A DNA stretch of 64,000 nucleotides from Aurantimonas aggregata (GTDB taxonomy: Bacteria; Pseudomonadota; Alphaproteobacteria; Rhizobiales; Rhizobiaceae). The stretch spans positions 124,001 through 188,000 of the forward strand of contig NZ_JAAAMJ010000006.1 of the NCBI RefSeq assembly GCF_010500835.1, given 5' to 3'. Shown here piece after piece: positions 16,993 to 27,582 of this stretch (position 1 is the stretch's first letter; every line of letters starts with the position of its first letter). The notes under the pieces are model-generated. The model had not been told where the DNA came from. It did not search any database and was given only the letters and a program-made list of their open reading frames with translations. The position numbers were made by a program, and so were the translations under genes.

Positions 16993-18274
16993 TACCACCC
17001 TGGATGATGCATCCGCGCAGCCCGAGACCGATGTCCGGACGGCGATCCGCAACAGCCTGAAGTCACGCCGGCGCAAGCAGACCCGCCTGCGGCTCTATGG
17101 TCTGACGGCGATCCTCTTCGCCCTCGCCATGCTGGCGGTCCTGATCGGCTCGGTGGTCATCACCTCGCTGCCGGCCTGGACGCAGACGCAGGTGCGCATC
17201 GACGTCACCGTTCCGCCGGAGGCCGCCGAGGGAGTCAACGTGCGGCCAGGGCCGCTGGCCGACGAATCCATCCTGGCGCTGTTTCCGGGCGCCGAGAGCC
17301 GCGCCGAGCAGCGCGCCGTCACCTCGATGCTCAGCAACGGGGCGCAGTACAGTATCCGCGACACGCTCGAGGCCGGGACATTGCGACCGGGCGAGACGCT
17401 GTCGATCTGGGTGCCGGTCACCGATGCCTACGAGCAGCTCCGCGAAGGAGTGATCACCCGCGATCAGCCGGAAAACCGCCGCCCGCTCAACGATGCCGCG
17501 ATCGAGCGTTTCGAGACGCTGGAGGCCGATGGCCGCGTCCGCTCGGCCTTCGCCTGGGACCTGTTCACCTCGTCGGACAGCCGCTTTCCGGAGATCGCCG
17601 GCCTGCGCGGCGCCATCGTCGGCTCGTTCTACCTGCTGCTGATCTGCCTCGTCGTCAGCGTGCCGCTCGGCGTCGGGGCGGCGGTCTATCTCGAGGAATA
17701 TGCCAGCAAGAACAAATTCACCGACTTCATCGAGATCAACGTCAACAATCTCGCGGCGGTACCCTCGGTGGTGTTCGGCCTCCTCGGCCTGGCGCTATTC
17801 ATCGGCTTCTTCGGCATGCCGCGATCGGTGCCGCTGGTCGGCGGCCTGGTGCTGGCGCTGATGACCCTGCCGACGATCATCATCACGACGCGCAGCGCGC
17901 TGAAGGCGGTGCCGCCGTCGATCCGCGAGGCCGCCCGCGGCGTCGGCGCATCGGACATGCAGGTGATCGGCCACCATGTGCTGCCGCTGGCGGCGCCCGG
18001 CATCATGACCGGCGTCATCATCGGCCTGGCCCAGGCGCTCGGCGAGACGGCGCCGCTGCTGCTGATCGGCATGAATGCCTTCATCGTCTCCGCGCCGGGC
18101 GGCATCCTCGAGGCCTCGACGGCGCTTCCGACCCAGATTTTCATCTGGTTCGACAGTCCCGAGCGCGGCTTCGTCGCGCGCACCAGTGCCGCGATCTGCG
18201 TCCTCCTGATCTTCCTTTCGCTCATGAACATCACCGCAATCATCCTGCGTCGCCGCTTCGAGCGGCGCTGGTAG
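16985..18274 (+). CDS. pstA: Phosphate ABC transporter permease PstA
   Basis: 429 residues. N-terminal ~190 residues form an extension (DUF3333-like) with one membrane helix and a periplasmic loop; the core has [16 protein letters not shown]-like sequence near 250-265 and the EAA loop [21 protein letters not shown]. It pairs with PstC to form the phosphate channel. ATGACTGA overlap with pstC implies coupled translation. Confidence 0.93.
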   Translation: MTDTTLDDASAQPETDVRTAIRNSLKSRRRKQTRLRLYGLTAILFALAMLAVLIGSVVITSLPAWTQTQVRIDVTVPPEAAEGVNVRPGPLADESILALFPGAESRAEQRAVTSMLSNGAQYSIRDTLEAGTLRPGETLSIWVPVTDAYEQLREGVITRDQPENRRPLNDAAIERFETLEADGRVRSAFAWDLFTSSDSRFPEIAGLRGAIVGSFYLLLICLVVSVPLGVGAAVYLEEYASKNKFTDFIEINVNNLAAVPSVVFGLLGLALFIGFFGMPRSVPLVGGLVLALMTLPTIIITTRSALKAVPPSIREAARGVGASDMQVIGHHVLPLAAPGIMTGVIIGLAQALGETAPLLLIGMNAFIVSAPGGILEASTALPTQIFIWFDSPERGFVARTSAAICVLLIFLSLMNITAIILRRRFERRW

Positions 18275-18275
18275 A

Positions 18276-19106
<831 letters not shown>

Positions 19107-19125
19107 TCGACAGGAGTAAGCGGCC

Positions 19126-19869
19126 ATGGTCATGTCCGAGCACATCGTGACGTCCTACGAGGACGAGCTGAAGAACATCGTCCGCCGCATCTCCGAGATG
19201 GGCGGCCAGGCCGAGCGCATGGTCGAACAGTCGGTGCTGGCGCTGACCCGCAGCGACTGGGCCCTGGCGCAATCGGTGGTCGCCGACGACCTGCTGCTCG
19301 ACGCCGCCCAGCGCGATCTCGACGAGCGGGCGATCCTGACGATCGCCAAGCGCCAGCCGATGGCGGTCGACCTGCGCGAGATCGTCGGGGCGATCCGCAT
19401 CTCCAACGATCTCGAGCGCATCGGCGATCTCGCCAAGAACATCGCCAAGCGCGTCATCGCCGTGCACGACCACAGCCAGCCGGTGCAACTGGTCCGCGGC
19501 CTCGAGCATCTGTCGGATCTCGCCCTCGAGCAGCTGAAGGAGGTGCTCGACGCCTATGGCGCCCGCGACGAGATGCGGGCCATGGCGGTGCGCGAGAACG
19601 ACGAGGAGATCGACGCGATGTACACGTCGATCTTCCGCGAGCTCCTCACCTACATGATGGAGGATCCGCGCAACATCACCGCCTGCACCCACCTCCTGTT
19701 CACCGCCAAGAACATCGAGCGCATCGGCGATCACGCGACGAACATTGCCGAGACGATCTACTACATCAAGACCGGCGAGCAGATGGAGGCCGAGCGTCCG
19801 AAGGGCGATCGCACCACGTCGATGATGCAGCCGGGGTCGAACCTTCCGCCCGCCGGGCTTGAAGGATAA
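19126..19869 (+). CDS. phoU: Phosphate signalling protein PhoU
   Basis: 247 residues, all-helical with the two PhoU repeats: DLREIVGAIRISNDLERIGDLAKNIAKR near 84-111 and ITACTHLLFTAKNIERIGDHATNIAE near 184-209, each with the E/DxxxD metal-cluster motif. PhoU links Pst transport to PhoR repression and limits uptake. The C-terminus has a ~30-residue disordered tail. Preceded by AGGAG. Confidence 0.95.
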   Translation: MVMSEHIVTSYEDELKNIVRRISEMGGQAERMVEQSVLALTRSDWALAQSVVADDLLLDAAQRDLDERAILTIAKRQPMAVDLREIVGAIRISNDLERIGDLAKNIAKRVIAVHDHSQPVQLVRGLEHLSDLALEQLKEVLDAYGARDEMRAMAVRENDEEIDAMYTSIFRELLTYMMEDPRNITACTHLLFTAKNIERIGDHATNIAETIYYIKTGEQMEAERPKGDRTTSMMQPGSNLPPAGLEG

Positions 19870-19874
19870 CGCCC

Positions 19875-20624
19875 ATGGCCATGCGGATCGCCGTCGTCGA
19901 GGACGAGGAAGCGCTCGGTGTCCTGCTTCGCTATAATCTCGAGGCCGAGGGCTACGAGGTCGACGTCATCGCCCGCGGCGACGAGGCCGACATCCGCCTG
20001 CGCGAGGAGGTCCCGGACCTCCTGATCCTCGACTGGATGCTGCCGGGCCTTTCCGGCGTCGAGCTGTGCCGGCGGTTGCGCCAGCGCGGCGAGACCGAAC
20101 GCCTGCCGATCATCATGCTGACGGCGCGCGGCGAGGAGAGCGAGCGGGTGCGTGGCCTGTCGGTCGGCGCCGACGACTACGTCGTCAAGCCGTTCTCGAC
20201 GCCGGAGCTGATCGCCCGCGTCCGCGCCATGCTGCGAAGAGCCAAGCCGGAGAAGGTCTCCAGCCAGCTCAGCGCCGGCGACATCGACCTCGACCGCGAG
20301 ACCCACCGGATCCGTCGCGCCGGCCGCGAGGTCAAGCTCGGACCGACGGAGTTCAAGCTGCTCGAATTCTTCATGCAGTCGCCGGGCCGGGTCTTCTCGC
20401 GCGAGCAATTGCTCGACGGCGTCTGGGGCCGGGACATCTACGTCGATGAACGCACGGTCGACGTCCATGTCGGCCGGCTGCGCAAGGCGATCAACCGGGG
20501 CCGCCAGCGCGACCCGATCCGCACCGTCCGCGGCGCCGGCTATGCGCTCGACGAGCAGTTCACGGCCGCCAAGCCGGCCGCCGTGAAATCCCGCGACAGC
20601 GCGGGTTCCGAACCGCGCCTCTAG
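19875..20624 (+). CDS. phoB: Phosphate response regulator PhoB
   Basis: 249 residues. Receiver domain with acidic pair EDEE, phosphoacceptor Asp in LLILDWMLPG (near residue 54), Thr in MLTARGE and Lys in YVVKPF; OmpR-type winged helix with KLGPTEFKLLEFFM and RTVDVHVGRLRKAINR. It binds Pho boxes such as those at 14366-14409 and 47263-47284. A 20-residue tail follows the usual end. Five bases after phoU. Confidence 0.95.
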   Translation: MAMRIAVVEDEEALGVLLRYNLEAEGYEVDVIARGDEADIRLREEVPDLLILDWMLPGLSGVELCRRLRQRGETERLPIIMLTARGEESERVRGLSVGADDYVVKPFSTPELIARVRAMLRRAKPEKVSSQLSAGDIDLDRETHRIRRAGREVKLGPTEFKLLEFFMQSPGRVFSREQLLDGVWGRDIYVDERTVDVHVGRLRKAINRGRQRDPIRTVRGAGYALDEQFTAAKPAAVKSRDSAGSEPRL

Positions 20625-20648
20625 ATATCGCAGGCTCGAAGCCGCGCC

Positions 20649-21203
20649 TTAACGGGCGCGGCGGCGGTCCGAGACCGGCTGGAACGCCATCTTGGCGTGA
20701 TACTGGCAGTAGGGCGAGGCGTCCTTGGAATTGTTGCCGCAGAAGTGGAAGTCCGGCTTCAGCGGATCGCCGACCGGCCATTTGCAGGTGCGCTCGTTGA
20801 GCTGCACCAGCGTCAGCTTGCGGGCAATGGGCACCACTTCGCCGCTCTGGCGCCGCGGCTCTTCGAGGACTTCCAGCTCTTCCTCGTGATCGATCTTCAG
20901 CGCCGTCGCGCCCATCGAGCGCGGCATGGCACGGGGAGCGGAAGCAGCCTGGGAAGCGACGAAGCGGCTGGCCATCATGACCTCGACCGTCTCGACTTCC
21001 ACCTGCCGGACCGGCTGCGGCTCGGCGGCGTGCGTCTGCAACGTCGCCGGGGCCTTGGCCCGGGACTCCAGCTTCAGCCGGTGCACCTTGCCGATGACGG
21101 CATTGCGCGTCACGCCGCCCAGCCGGTCGGCGATCTGGCTGGCGCTGAGGCCTTCGGTCCACAGTTGTTTCAACAACGCGACGCGTTCATCTGTCCAGCC
21201 CAT
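20649..21203 (-). CDS. gcrA: GcrA cell-cycle regulator
   Basis: 184 residues starting MGWTDERVALLKQLWTEG with the conserved helix-turn-helix SASQIADRLGGVTRNAVIGKVHRL, then a variable linker and the C-terminal domain TCKWPVGDP and FHFCGN...YCQYH. GcrA recruits sigma70 RNA polymerase to promoters, preferring GANTC sites methylated by CcrM. Start chosen at the conserved MGWTDE with AAGGAG upstream. Convergent with phoB. Confidence 0.93.
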   Translation of the reverse strand: MGWTDERVALLKQLWTEGLSASQIADRLGGVTRNAVIGKVHRLKLESRAKAPATLQTHAAEPQPVRQVEVETVEVMMASRFVASQAASAPRAMPRSMGATALKIDHEEELEVLEEPRRQSGEVVPIARKLTLVQLNERTCKWPVGDPLKPDFHFCGNNSKDASPYCQYHAKMAFQPVSDRRRAR

Positions 21204-21351
21204 GACAAGCTCCTTGATCGTATGTTTGCCGCGGCCGGAATCCCAACGCCTGCGCATCACGAGGGTGCGCGTAGGCACTCACTACATCTATTCAGGAACC
21301 AGGTCCGCCGCACGAAATCTGGTGTGTTGAGGCCAATTTAACGCACGCCTT

Positions 21352-21369
21352 GACTCCGTGACAAGAGTC
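21352..21369. promoter_or_regulatory. Pair of GANTC (CcrM-type) sites in the gcrA-argD intergenic region
   Basis: GACTC at 21352 and GAGTC at 21365, 13 bases apart, in the 398-base gap. About 150 bases upstream of gcrA, where methylation-sensitive control would be effective. Confidence 0.5.
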
Positions 21370-21473
21370 GCAGGGATGGATTGAATCGCGACAGTGGCTT
21401 TTCCCCAGAGTTCTGCCCCCTTCGATGCGGCAGCATGATGGCCGCAGCGCAGACGGCTTGCCGCAGCGGTTGA

Positions 21474-21526
21474 TTGACACCCGTCGGTCTGGGCATGGTA
21501 TAGCCACGGTTCCGAGTGCTCGGAAC
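21474..21526 (+). promoter_or_regulatory. argD promoter with downstream palindrome
   Basis: TTGACA (21474) and GGTATA (21497) are 17 bases apart, the strongest sigma70-like promoter in the window. Immediately downstream is GTTCCGAG-TG-CTCGGAAC (21509-21526), an operator-like palindrome covering the probable start point. Confidence 0.65.
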
Positions 21527-21534
21527 GTCGTTCG

Positions 21535-21565
21535 AAGCCTGCCCCAACGGCAGGCTTTGATGTTT
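21535..21565 (+). terminator. Attenuator-like hairpin in the argD leader
   Basis: AAGCCTGCC-CCAAC-GGCAGGCTT, a 9-bp stem with 5-base loop followed by TGATGTTT. It lies between the promoter and the argD start, so it could act as a partial terminator. Confidence 0.45.
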
Positions 21566-21601
21566 CAGGAACTGATCCGCCGAGGATCCGCAACGAAGTC
21601 G

Positions 21602-22816
21602 ATGGTCATGGCCAAGGACGCGCATTCGCCGCTTTACGACACATACGCCCGGGCGCCGCTCAGCTTCGAGCGCGGCGAGGGCGTCTGGCTGGTCACCGGC
21701 GAGGGCCGACGCTACATGGATTTCGCCGCCGGCATCGCGGTGAACTCGCTGGGCCATGCGCATCCGCATCTCGTCGCGGCGCTGACCGAGCAGGCCGGCA
21801 AGCTCTGGCATCTCTCCAATCTCTACGAGATCCCGGGCCAGCGACGCCTCGCCGAGCGGCTGACGGCGGCGAGCTTCGCCGACCGCGCCTTCTTCACCAA
21901 TTCCGGCGCCGAGGCGCTGGAATGCGCGATCAAGACCGCGCGCCGCTATCATTATGTCGACGGCACGCCGGAGCGGTATCGCATCCTGACCTTCGAGGGC
22001 GCCTTCCACGGCCGCACCCTGGCGACGATCGCCGCTGGCGGCCAGGCGAAATATCTCGAGGGCTTCGGCCCCAAGGCGCCGGGCTTCGACCAGCTGCCCT
22101 TCGGCGACCACGAGGCGCTGAAGCAGGCCGCGGCCGAACCCGATGTCGCCGCCATCCTGATCGAGCCGATCCAGGGCGAGGGCGGTGTCCGCTCGGTGCC
22201 GCCGCAATGCCTGCAGGGCCTGCGCGATCTCTGCGACGAGCACGGCATCCTCCTGATCTACGACGAGGTGCAGACCGGCATCGGCCGCACCGGGCGCTTC
22301 TATGCCTACGAGCATTCCGGCGCCGCGCCCGACATCCTGGCCTCCGCCAAGGGCATCGGCGGCGGTTTCCCGATGGGCGTGTGCCTTGCCACCGAGGCGG
22401 CCGCGCGCGGCATGACCCCCGGCACGCACGGCAGCACCTATGGCGGCAATCCGCTGGCCATGGCCGTCGGCAATGCCGTGCTGGACGTCGTGCTCGACGA
22501 GGGCTTCATGATCCACGTGCAGGACATGGCGCTGCTGATGAAGCAATCGCTGGCCTCGCTGGCCGACCGCTATCCCGACGTCGTCGGCGAGATCCGCGGC
22601 CAGGGCCTCCTGATCGGCCTGAAGGCCAAGGTGCCCAACGTCCAGCTCGTCGCCGCGCTGCGCGACGAGGGTCTGCTTGCCGCGCCCGCCGGCGACAATG
22701 TCGTGCGGCTGCTGCCGCCGCTGATCGTCACGGCGGACGAGATACACGAGGCCATGGGCCGCATCGAAGCGGCCGTCGTCGGCCTGTCGCTGGCTGGCCA
22801 GCGCAAGAGCGCATGA
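21602..22816 (+). CDS. argD: Acetylornithine aminotransferase
   Basis: 404 residues. Class-III PLP aminotransferase: [18 protein letters not shown] at the start, [34 protein letters not shown] with the PLP-contacting Asp, and [12 protein letters not shown] holding the Schiff-base Lys250. It converts N-acetylglutamate semialdehyde to acetylornithine in arginine synthesis (and may also serve lysine synthesis). Start placed at MVMAKD; frames from upstream ATGs add a non-conserved leader. ATGA/close junction with argF defines an argDF operon. Confidence 0.94.
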   Translation: MVMAKDAHSPLYDTYARAPLSFERGEGVWLVTGEGRRYMDFAAGIAVNSLGHAHPHLVAALTEQAGKLWHLSNLYEIPGQRRLAERLTAASFADRAFFTNSGAEALECAIKTARRYHYVDGTPERYRILTFEGAFHGRTLATIAAGGQAKYLEGFGPKAPGFDQLPFGDHEALKQAAAEPDVAAILIEPIQGEGGVRSVPPQCLQGLRDLCDEHGILLIYDEVQTGIGRTGRFYAYEHSGAAPDILASAKGIGGGFPMGVCLATEAAARGMTPGTHGSTYGGNPLAMAVGNAVLDVVLDEGFMIHVQDMALLMKQSLASLADRYPDVVGEIRGQGLLIGLKAKVPNVQLVAALRDEGLLAAPAGDNVVRLLPPLIVTADEIHEAMGRIEAAVVGLSLAGQRKSA

Positions 22817-22827
22817 GGCATTCCGCC

Positions 22828-23772
22828 ATGAGAAACGGCAATCCGAGGCATTTCCTCGACATCTCCACCGTCGCGCGCGGCGAGCTGCGCGCCATCGTCG
22901 ACGACGCGGCGTCCCGCAAGACGCTGGGCACCGGCGCCTCGCGGCCGCTCGAGGGCAAGACGCTGGCGATGATCTTCGACAAGCCGTCGACCCGCACCCG
23001 CGTCTCCTTCGACGTGGCGATGCGCCAGCTCGGCGGCGAGACTCTGATCCTCTCCGGCGCCGAGATGCAGCTCGGGCGCGAGGAGACCATCGCCGACACC
23101 GCCAAGGTTCTGTCGCGCTATGTCGACGCGATCATGATCCGCACCACCGCCCATGACCGCCTGACCGAGCTCGCCGCGAACGCCACCGTGCCGGTGATCA
23201 ACGGCCTGACCGACGACACCCATCCCTGCCAGATCATGGCCGACCTCCTGACCTTCGAGGAAAAGCGCGGGCCGGTGCGCGGCAAGATCTTCGCCTGGTC
23301 GGGCGACGGCAACAACGTGCTCGCCTCGCTCGTCGAAGCGGCGGCGCGCTTCGAGTTCACGCTGCGCATCGCGACCCCCCCGGGCTCGGAGCCCGACATG
23401 CGCTACGTCGAAAATGCCCGCGGCGAGGGCGCCGACGTGCTGCTCACCAACGATCCGGTCGAGGCCGTCACCGGCGCCCACTGCGTCGTCACCGACACCT
23501 GGGTGTCGATGGGCCGCGAGGACAAGGCGCGCGGCCACAACGTCTTCATGCCCTATCAGGTCAACGAGCGGCTGATGGCGCATGCCGACCCGGAGGCTTT
23601 GTTCATGCACTGCCTGCCCGCCCATCGCGGCGAGGAGGTCACCGATGCGGTGATGGACGGGCCGCAGTCGGTGGTGTTCGACGAGGCCGAGAACCGCCTG
23701 CACGCCCAGAAATCCATCCTCGCGTGGTGCTTCGGCGAGGTCGCGCCGGCTGCGGGTGCCGCGCATGGCTGA
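22828..23772 (+). CDS. argF: Ornithine carbamoyltransferase
   Basis: About 314 residues. Carbamoyl-phosphate motif [10 protein letters not shown], ornithine-side motif DVLLTNDPV... and HCLPAH near the C-terminus are present, together with [11 protein letters not shown]. It forms citrulline from ornithine and carbamoyl phosphate. An ATG at 22813 overlaps the argD stop (ATGA) and adds five residues; I prefer 22828 because GAGG sits nine bases before it. The 3' end overlaps hslO by 8 bases. Confidence 0.94.
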   Translation: MRNGNPRHFLDISTVARGELRAIVDDAASRKTLGTGASRPLEGKTLAMIFDKPSTRTRVSFDVAMRQLGGETLILSGAEMQLGREETIADTAKVLSRYVDAIMIRTTAHDRLTELAANATVPVINGLTDDTHPCQIMADLLTFEEKRGPVRGKIFAWSGDGNNVLASLVEAAARFEFTLRIATPPGSEPDMRYVENARGEGADVLLTNDPVEAVTGAHCVVTDTWVSMGREDKARGHNVFMPYQVNERLMAHADPEALFMHCLPAHRGEEVTDAVMDGPQSVVFDEAENRLHAQKSILAWCFGEVAPAAGAAHG

Positions 23773-24805
23773 TCCCGACCTGAACCTCGGCGAGTTCGGC
23801 TTTGCCGGCGACGACGCCGTCGTGCCGTTTGCCGTCGAGGCGCTCGACGCCCGCGGCCGCGCGGTCCAGCTCGGGCCGATGCTCGACGACATCCTGAACC
23901 GCCACGATTATCCCGAGCCCGTCGCGCGCCTCCTCGCCGAGATGGTGGTGATGACGGTGCTGCTCGGCACGTCGCTGAAGTTCGACGGCAAGTTCATCGC
24001 GCAGACCCAGACCGACGGGCCGGTCGATCTCCTCGTTGTCGATTTCACCACGCCGTCGAGCGTCAGGGCCTATGCCCGCTTCGACGAAGCCAAGCTCCAG
24101 GCCGCCATCGACGCCGGCGAGACCTCGTCGGAGGCGCTGCTCGGCATCGGCGTCATGGCGATGACCGTCGACCAGGGCGCCTACATGCAGCGCTACCAGG
24201 GCATCGTCGAGCTCAACGGCACGACGATCGAGGAAGTGGCCGAAGGCTATTTCCGCCAGTCCGAGCAGATCCCGACGGCGATCAAGCTCGCCGTCGCCCG
24301 CATCGCCCGGCGCGGCGAGAACGGCGGCTTCGTCGAGAGCTGGCGGGCCGGCGGTCTGATCGCCCAGTTCCTGCCCGAGTCGACCGACCGCATGCGCATG
24401 CCCGACCTGCCGGGCGGCGACGCGCCGGAAGGCGCCGACGACGACGAGGGCGCGTTCGAGCCCGACGACGCCTGGCTCGAGGTCCGCGCGCTGGTCGACA
24501 CGATCGAGGCCTCCGAACTCGCCGATCCCGAGATCGGCGTCGAGCGCCTCTTGTTCCGCCTCTTCCACGAGCGCGGCGTGCGGGTCTTCAAGCCGCACCC
24601 CGTCGACGACGAATGCTCCTGCTCGCGCGAGCGGATCAAGGAAGTGCTCTCCAACTTCTCCGCCACCGAGATCACCGACAGCATCGAGGACGGCCGCATC
24701 GCCGTCACCTGCGAGTTCTGCGGCGAGGCCTACGAGTTCGAGCCGGAAGAGTTCGCGGCGGACGCGGAGACGACACCGGGCGACGACGAGCCGCGCGAGG
24801 GGTGA
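23765..24805 (+). CDS. hslO: Hsp33 redox-regulated chaperone
   Basis: 346 residues. N-terminal substrate-binding domain ([28 protein letters not shown] near 62-90), linker, and C-terminal redox switch with zinc ligands ECSCS and CEFCG (CxC...CxxC). Under oxidants the zinc is lost, disulphides form and the chaperone is activated. An acidic insertion near 215-230 separates the domains. Translation probably couples to argF. A 201-base second copy of its 3' end lies 881 bases downstream. Confidence 0.94.
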   Translation: MADPDLNLGEFGFAGDDAVVPFAVEALDARGRAVQLGPMLDDILNRHDYPEPVARLLAEMVVMTVLLGTSLKFDGKFIAQTQTDGPVDLLVVDFTTPSSVRAYARFDEAKLQAAIDAGETSSEALLGIGVMAMTVDQGAYMQRYQGIVELNGTTIEEVAEGYFRQSEQIPTAIKLAVARIARRGENGGFVESWRAGGLIAQFLPESTDRMRMPDLPGGDAPEGADDDEGAFEPDDAWLEVRALVDTIEASELADPEIGVERLLFRLFHERGVRVFKPHPVDDECSCSRERIKEVLSNFSATEITDSIEDGRIAVTCEFCGEAYEFEPEEFAADAETTPGDDEPREG

Positions 24806-24995
24806 GGCGAGGCATCCCGGGGAGAGCCTGCCGGCTCTGAGCCGGGGTCATTCGCGGCTGACGCCTTGCCGAGCTGTTCACGCCTCGAAATCGTACCTCG
24901 GATACTCTGCCGGGTTAAGCCGCGTCGGGGAATGACCGTCGCTGAACCCTATCGCCGTTCATCCGTTGTCGGATGACATATCGATAGGACACCTC

Positions 24996-25454
24996 ATGCT
25001 ACGCTCGATCCTGATGGGCCTCGTCGCCGGCCAACGCTCGATGACGCCGCTTGCCGCGCTCGCCGGCGCCGCACGGCGCGGCACGCTTCCGCACGACAAT
25101 TCCGAAGCACGGCTGATGGCGCTGCCCGTGATCGCCGCGGGTGGCGTCGCCATGGCCGCCGCGGAGATGGCGGGCGACAAGATGAAGACCGCTCCCGACC
25201 GGACCGTCTTCCTCGGCCTGCTCGCCCGCGTCATCACCAGCGGCTTTGCAGGGGCCGCCCTCGCTCCTTCGGACCGTCGCCTGGCCGGCGCGACACTCGG
25301 TGTCGGCGCGGCGATCGGCTCCTCCTATCTCGGTCTCGCCGCGCGGAAGTGGGCGACACGCCGCTGGGGCCAGACGCCGACCGGCTTCGCCGAAGACGCG
25401 CTCGTCTTCGCCGCCGCGACGATGATCGCCAACGCCAGACCGAAGCGCTTCTGA
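24996..25454 (+). CDS. DUF4126-type membrane protein
   Basis: 152 residues, hydrophobic, with the DUF4126-like start MGLVAGQRSMTPLAALA and several Gly/Ala-rich helices (residues 44-60, 75-115, 130-145). Function unknown. Start placed at the ATG preceded by AGGA; an in-frame TTG 30 bases earlier is possible. It lies between hslO and a decayed duplicate of the hslO tail, so it probably arrived, or was rearranged, with that duplication. Confidence 0.75.
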   Translation: MLRSILMGLVAGQRSMTPLAALAGAARRGTLPHDNSEARLMALPVIAAGGVAMAAAEMAGDKMKTAPDRTVFLGLLARVITSGFAGAALAPSDRRLAGATLGVGAAIGSSYLGLAARKWATRRWGQTPTGFAEDALVFAAATMIANARPKRF

Positions 25455-25485
25455 GGGCGAGTCCGCTGGAGTTGGATTTGTGCTG

Positions 25486-25686
25486 GACAGCGAATGCTCC
25501 TGCTCGCGCGAACGCCTCAAGGAGGTCCTCTCCAACTTCTCCGCCACCGGGATCGCCGAGAGCATCGAGGACGGCCGCATCGCCGTGACCTGCGAGTTCT
25601 GCGGCGGGACTTAGGAGTTCCAGCCGGAGGAGTTCGCGGCGGAGGCGGAGACGACGCCGGGCGAGGACGAGCCGCGCGAGGGGTGA
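25486..25686 (+). pseudogene. Duplicated hslO 3' end, interrupted by a stop
   Basis: Aligned without gaps to 24605-24805 (offset 881), I count about 18 differences in the last ~199 bases, roughly 91% identity. It preserves the zinc-site codons ECSCS and CEFCG, but a TAG at 25612 replaces the Tyr codon of CGEAYEF. Many differences are synonymous, so it diverged under selection before decay. No start or N-terminal part exists. Confidence 0.88.
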
Positions 25687-25857
25687 GGCGGGGGTCTGAG
25701 AGGATCATATGTCGGCTAGGAGGCCGCCTCCTGTGCAGGCCGATGCCTATCACCATAGGTTGCTCCGGCGTGCGCTTTCGACCCTTCAGAGACATCAACT
25801 TCGAAGCGCAGCTACGCTCGAAGCGGACACCCAGCCCCGCCTACCACTCGAACTGTT

Positions 25858-26385
25858 TCATAGATGCCGGGACTGCACGTCCGGTCCGATCTTGGCCTTC
25901 AGCGGCGGATGCAGCTCGATCATAGCCAGCAGCAGATCACGAACTGACCACTGCGTATGCCGAAGCGATATAATAATCGAGGAGCGCGTCGTCCAAAGTC
26001 GTTGGGAGCGGCTCGGATGCCATTGAAGCAACGTGACCCGGTCGCCCGTTGGTGGCACTTCCACCGAGACGATATCTTTCCATCCGATGAAACGGTCGGA
26101 GAACGAATAGACGGCGCGCACGCCTCCGACGGATAGAGTCGCGGAGTAGCCTACGATTAGCTCACGCAGCCGGAAAACCGGTAGCGCGATCATGCCGAGA
26201 CCGACGATACCCAACAGCATCGCGTCGGTCGTCGGGTCGAAGAGCATTCGACCAAATACGCCGCTTCCCCGCATGAACGCGCCGAAGAAAATGCCCACTC
26301 CGATAGCGACGCAACCGAGCAGGAGCAGGATCAGGGGCACCCGTGAGATCGAAATAACTTTCACATCTGAGATACTCACGTGCAT
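25858..26385 (-). CDS. Uncharacterised two-helix membrane protein with PH-like C-terminal domain
   Basis: 175 residues. Two hydrophobic helices (about 15-40 and 58-78) are followed by a ~95-residue beta-rich domain with pattern GVRAVYSFSDRFIGWKDIVSVEVPPTGDRVTLL, resembling bacterial PH-type domains of small membrane proteins. The start MHVSISD is preceded by a near-perfect AGGAGG, better than the longer upstream ATG. Base composition and codon choice are less GC-biased than neighbours, and it is next to the hslO relic, so it is likely accessory. Function unknown. Confidence 0.65.
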   Translation of the reverse strand: MHVSISDVKVISISRVPLILLLLGCVAIGVGIFFGAFMRGSGVFGRMLFDPTTDAMLLGIVGLGMIALPVFRLRELIVGYSATLSVGGVRAVYSFSDRFIGWKDIVSVEVPPTGDRVTLLQWHPSRSQRLWTTRSSIIISLRHTQWSVRDLLLAMIELHPPLKAKIGPDVQSRHL

Positions 26386-26547
26386 CAATCCTCCTAAACG
26401 GTCTGCATTTCTCATACTTTATATATTTGAACGGGGCGATACCGATCTGGCTGACGGCAGCTTGTTGTCTCCGTGCGCCATGAACCGGACCGATTGCTTT
26501 CCACCCATTGCAGCCGTCTGTTCGGGCCACGCCTAGTCTCGCCTCCA

Positions 26548-27426
26548 TCACCGCCCGACCCTGTTCTCCCGCCAGATCGTGAACACCCCGCTGGCGACGA
26601 TCACCGCTGCGCCGACGAACACCGGCGAATCCGGCAGCTCATTCCAGATCAGCCAGCCGATCAGCGTCGCCCAGATCAGCGCCGTGTAGTCGAGCGGCGC
26701 GACGACGACGGCGGGGGCGAGGCGGAAGGCCTGGGTCATCAGCGTCATTCCCACCGTCCCGAAGAGGGCGATGGCCGCGAACAGTCCGTAGTCGGCTGGC
26801 CGCACCGGCACCCAGACGAAGGGCACGACGAGGGAACTCAGCAACGCCCCCGCGCCGGTCAGGTAGAGCAGCAGCGTCCAGACGCTCTCGCGCCGGTCGA
26901 CCCAGCGGGCGCTGATCATCAGGAACGCATAGAAGAGGGCCGTCGCGACCGGCAGCAGCGAGGCGGGCTGGAAAGCGGCGGCGCCGGGACGCACCGCGAT
27001 CAGCACGCCGGCGAAGCCGACCAGCACCGCCAGCCAGCGCCGCCAGCCGACGGGATCGCGCAGGAACAGCGCCGAGATCGCCGTGATGAACAGCGGCGCC
27101 ACGAAGACCAGCGCCGTCGCCTCGGCCAGCGCCAAATATTTCAGGCTGGAGAAGAACAGGAAGGCGGCGCAGATCCAGAGCAGCCCGCGCATGAGATGCG
27201 TCACCGGCCGATGCGAGCGCAGCGCCGCCGCCCCGCCCATGCCGGCGGCGATCACCACGGCGAAGGGCAGGGCGATCAGGTTGCGCAGGAACAGGATCTG
27301 CAGCGGCGAATAGGTCGAGGCGAGCGCCTTGGCGAGGGCGTCGTTGACGCTGAGGCACGCGACCCCGACGCACATCATCGCCATGCCCACCAGGGATGCG
27401 CGTCTCGATTCCAGAATTGCCTGCAT
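26548..27426 (-). CDS. EamA/DMT-superfamily transporter
   Basis: 292 residues, ten membrane helices in two EamA repeats: first repeat around SVNDALAKALASTYSPLQILFLRNLIALP, second starting near SLLPVATALFYAFLMISAR with the ending VVVAPLDYTALIWATLIGWLIWNE. Such proteins export small metabolites such as amino acids or nucleosides; the substrate is not predictable. Single gene, divergent from nothing obvious, 156 bases from apaG. Confidence 0.9.
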   Translation of the reverse strand: MQAILESRRASLVGMAMMCVGVACLSVNDALAKALASTYSPLQILFLRNLIALPFAVVIAAGMGGAAALRSHRPVTHLMRGLLWICAAFLFFSSLKYLALAEATALVFVAPLFITAISALFLRDPVGWRRWLAVLVGFAGVLIAVRPGAAAFQPASLLPVATALFYAFLMISARWVDRRESVWTLLLYLTGAGALLSSLVVPFVWVPVRPADYGLFAAIALFGTVGMTLMTQAFRLAPAVVVAPLDYTALIWATLIGWLIWNELPDSPVFVGAAVIVASGVFTIWRENRVGR

Positions 27427-27582
27427 GCTGCACTCGCCGTTTCGGCGCGACTCCTAGCAGGTTGCCGAAGATTGTCATGGGGGCGGGGAGCGGTGCCGTC
27501 GGTCATGCCCGACTGGCGGCGGATGGCGGCGGCGCAGACCAGAGAGGAACCCGCTCAGCCCGCCTCGACCGACAGCCTGTGC

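Noticed and set aside
20643-20662. CCGCGCC/GGCGCGG hairpin between phoB and gcrA
   Set aside because: Overlaps the last gcrA codons and lacks a T run; only weak support for termination.
24829-24843. CCGGCTC-T-GAGCCGG palindrome after hslO
   Set aside because: No T run and very short loop; not enough to call a terminator.
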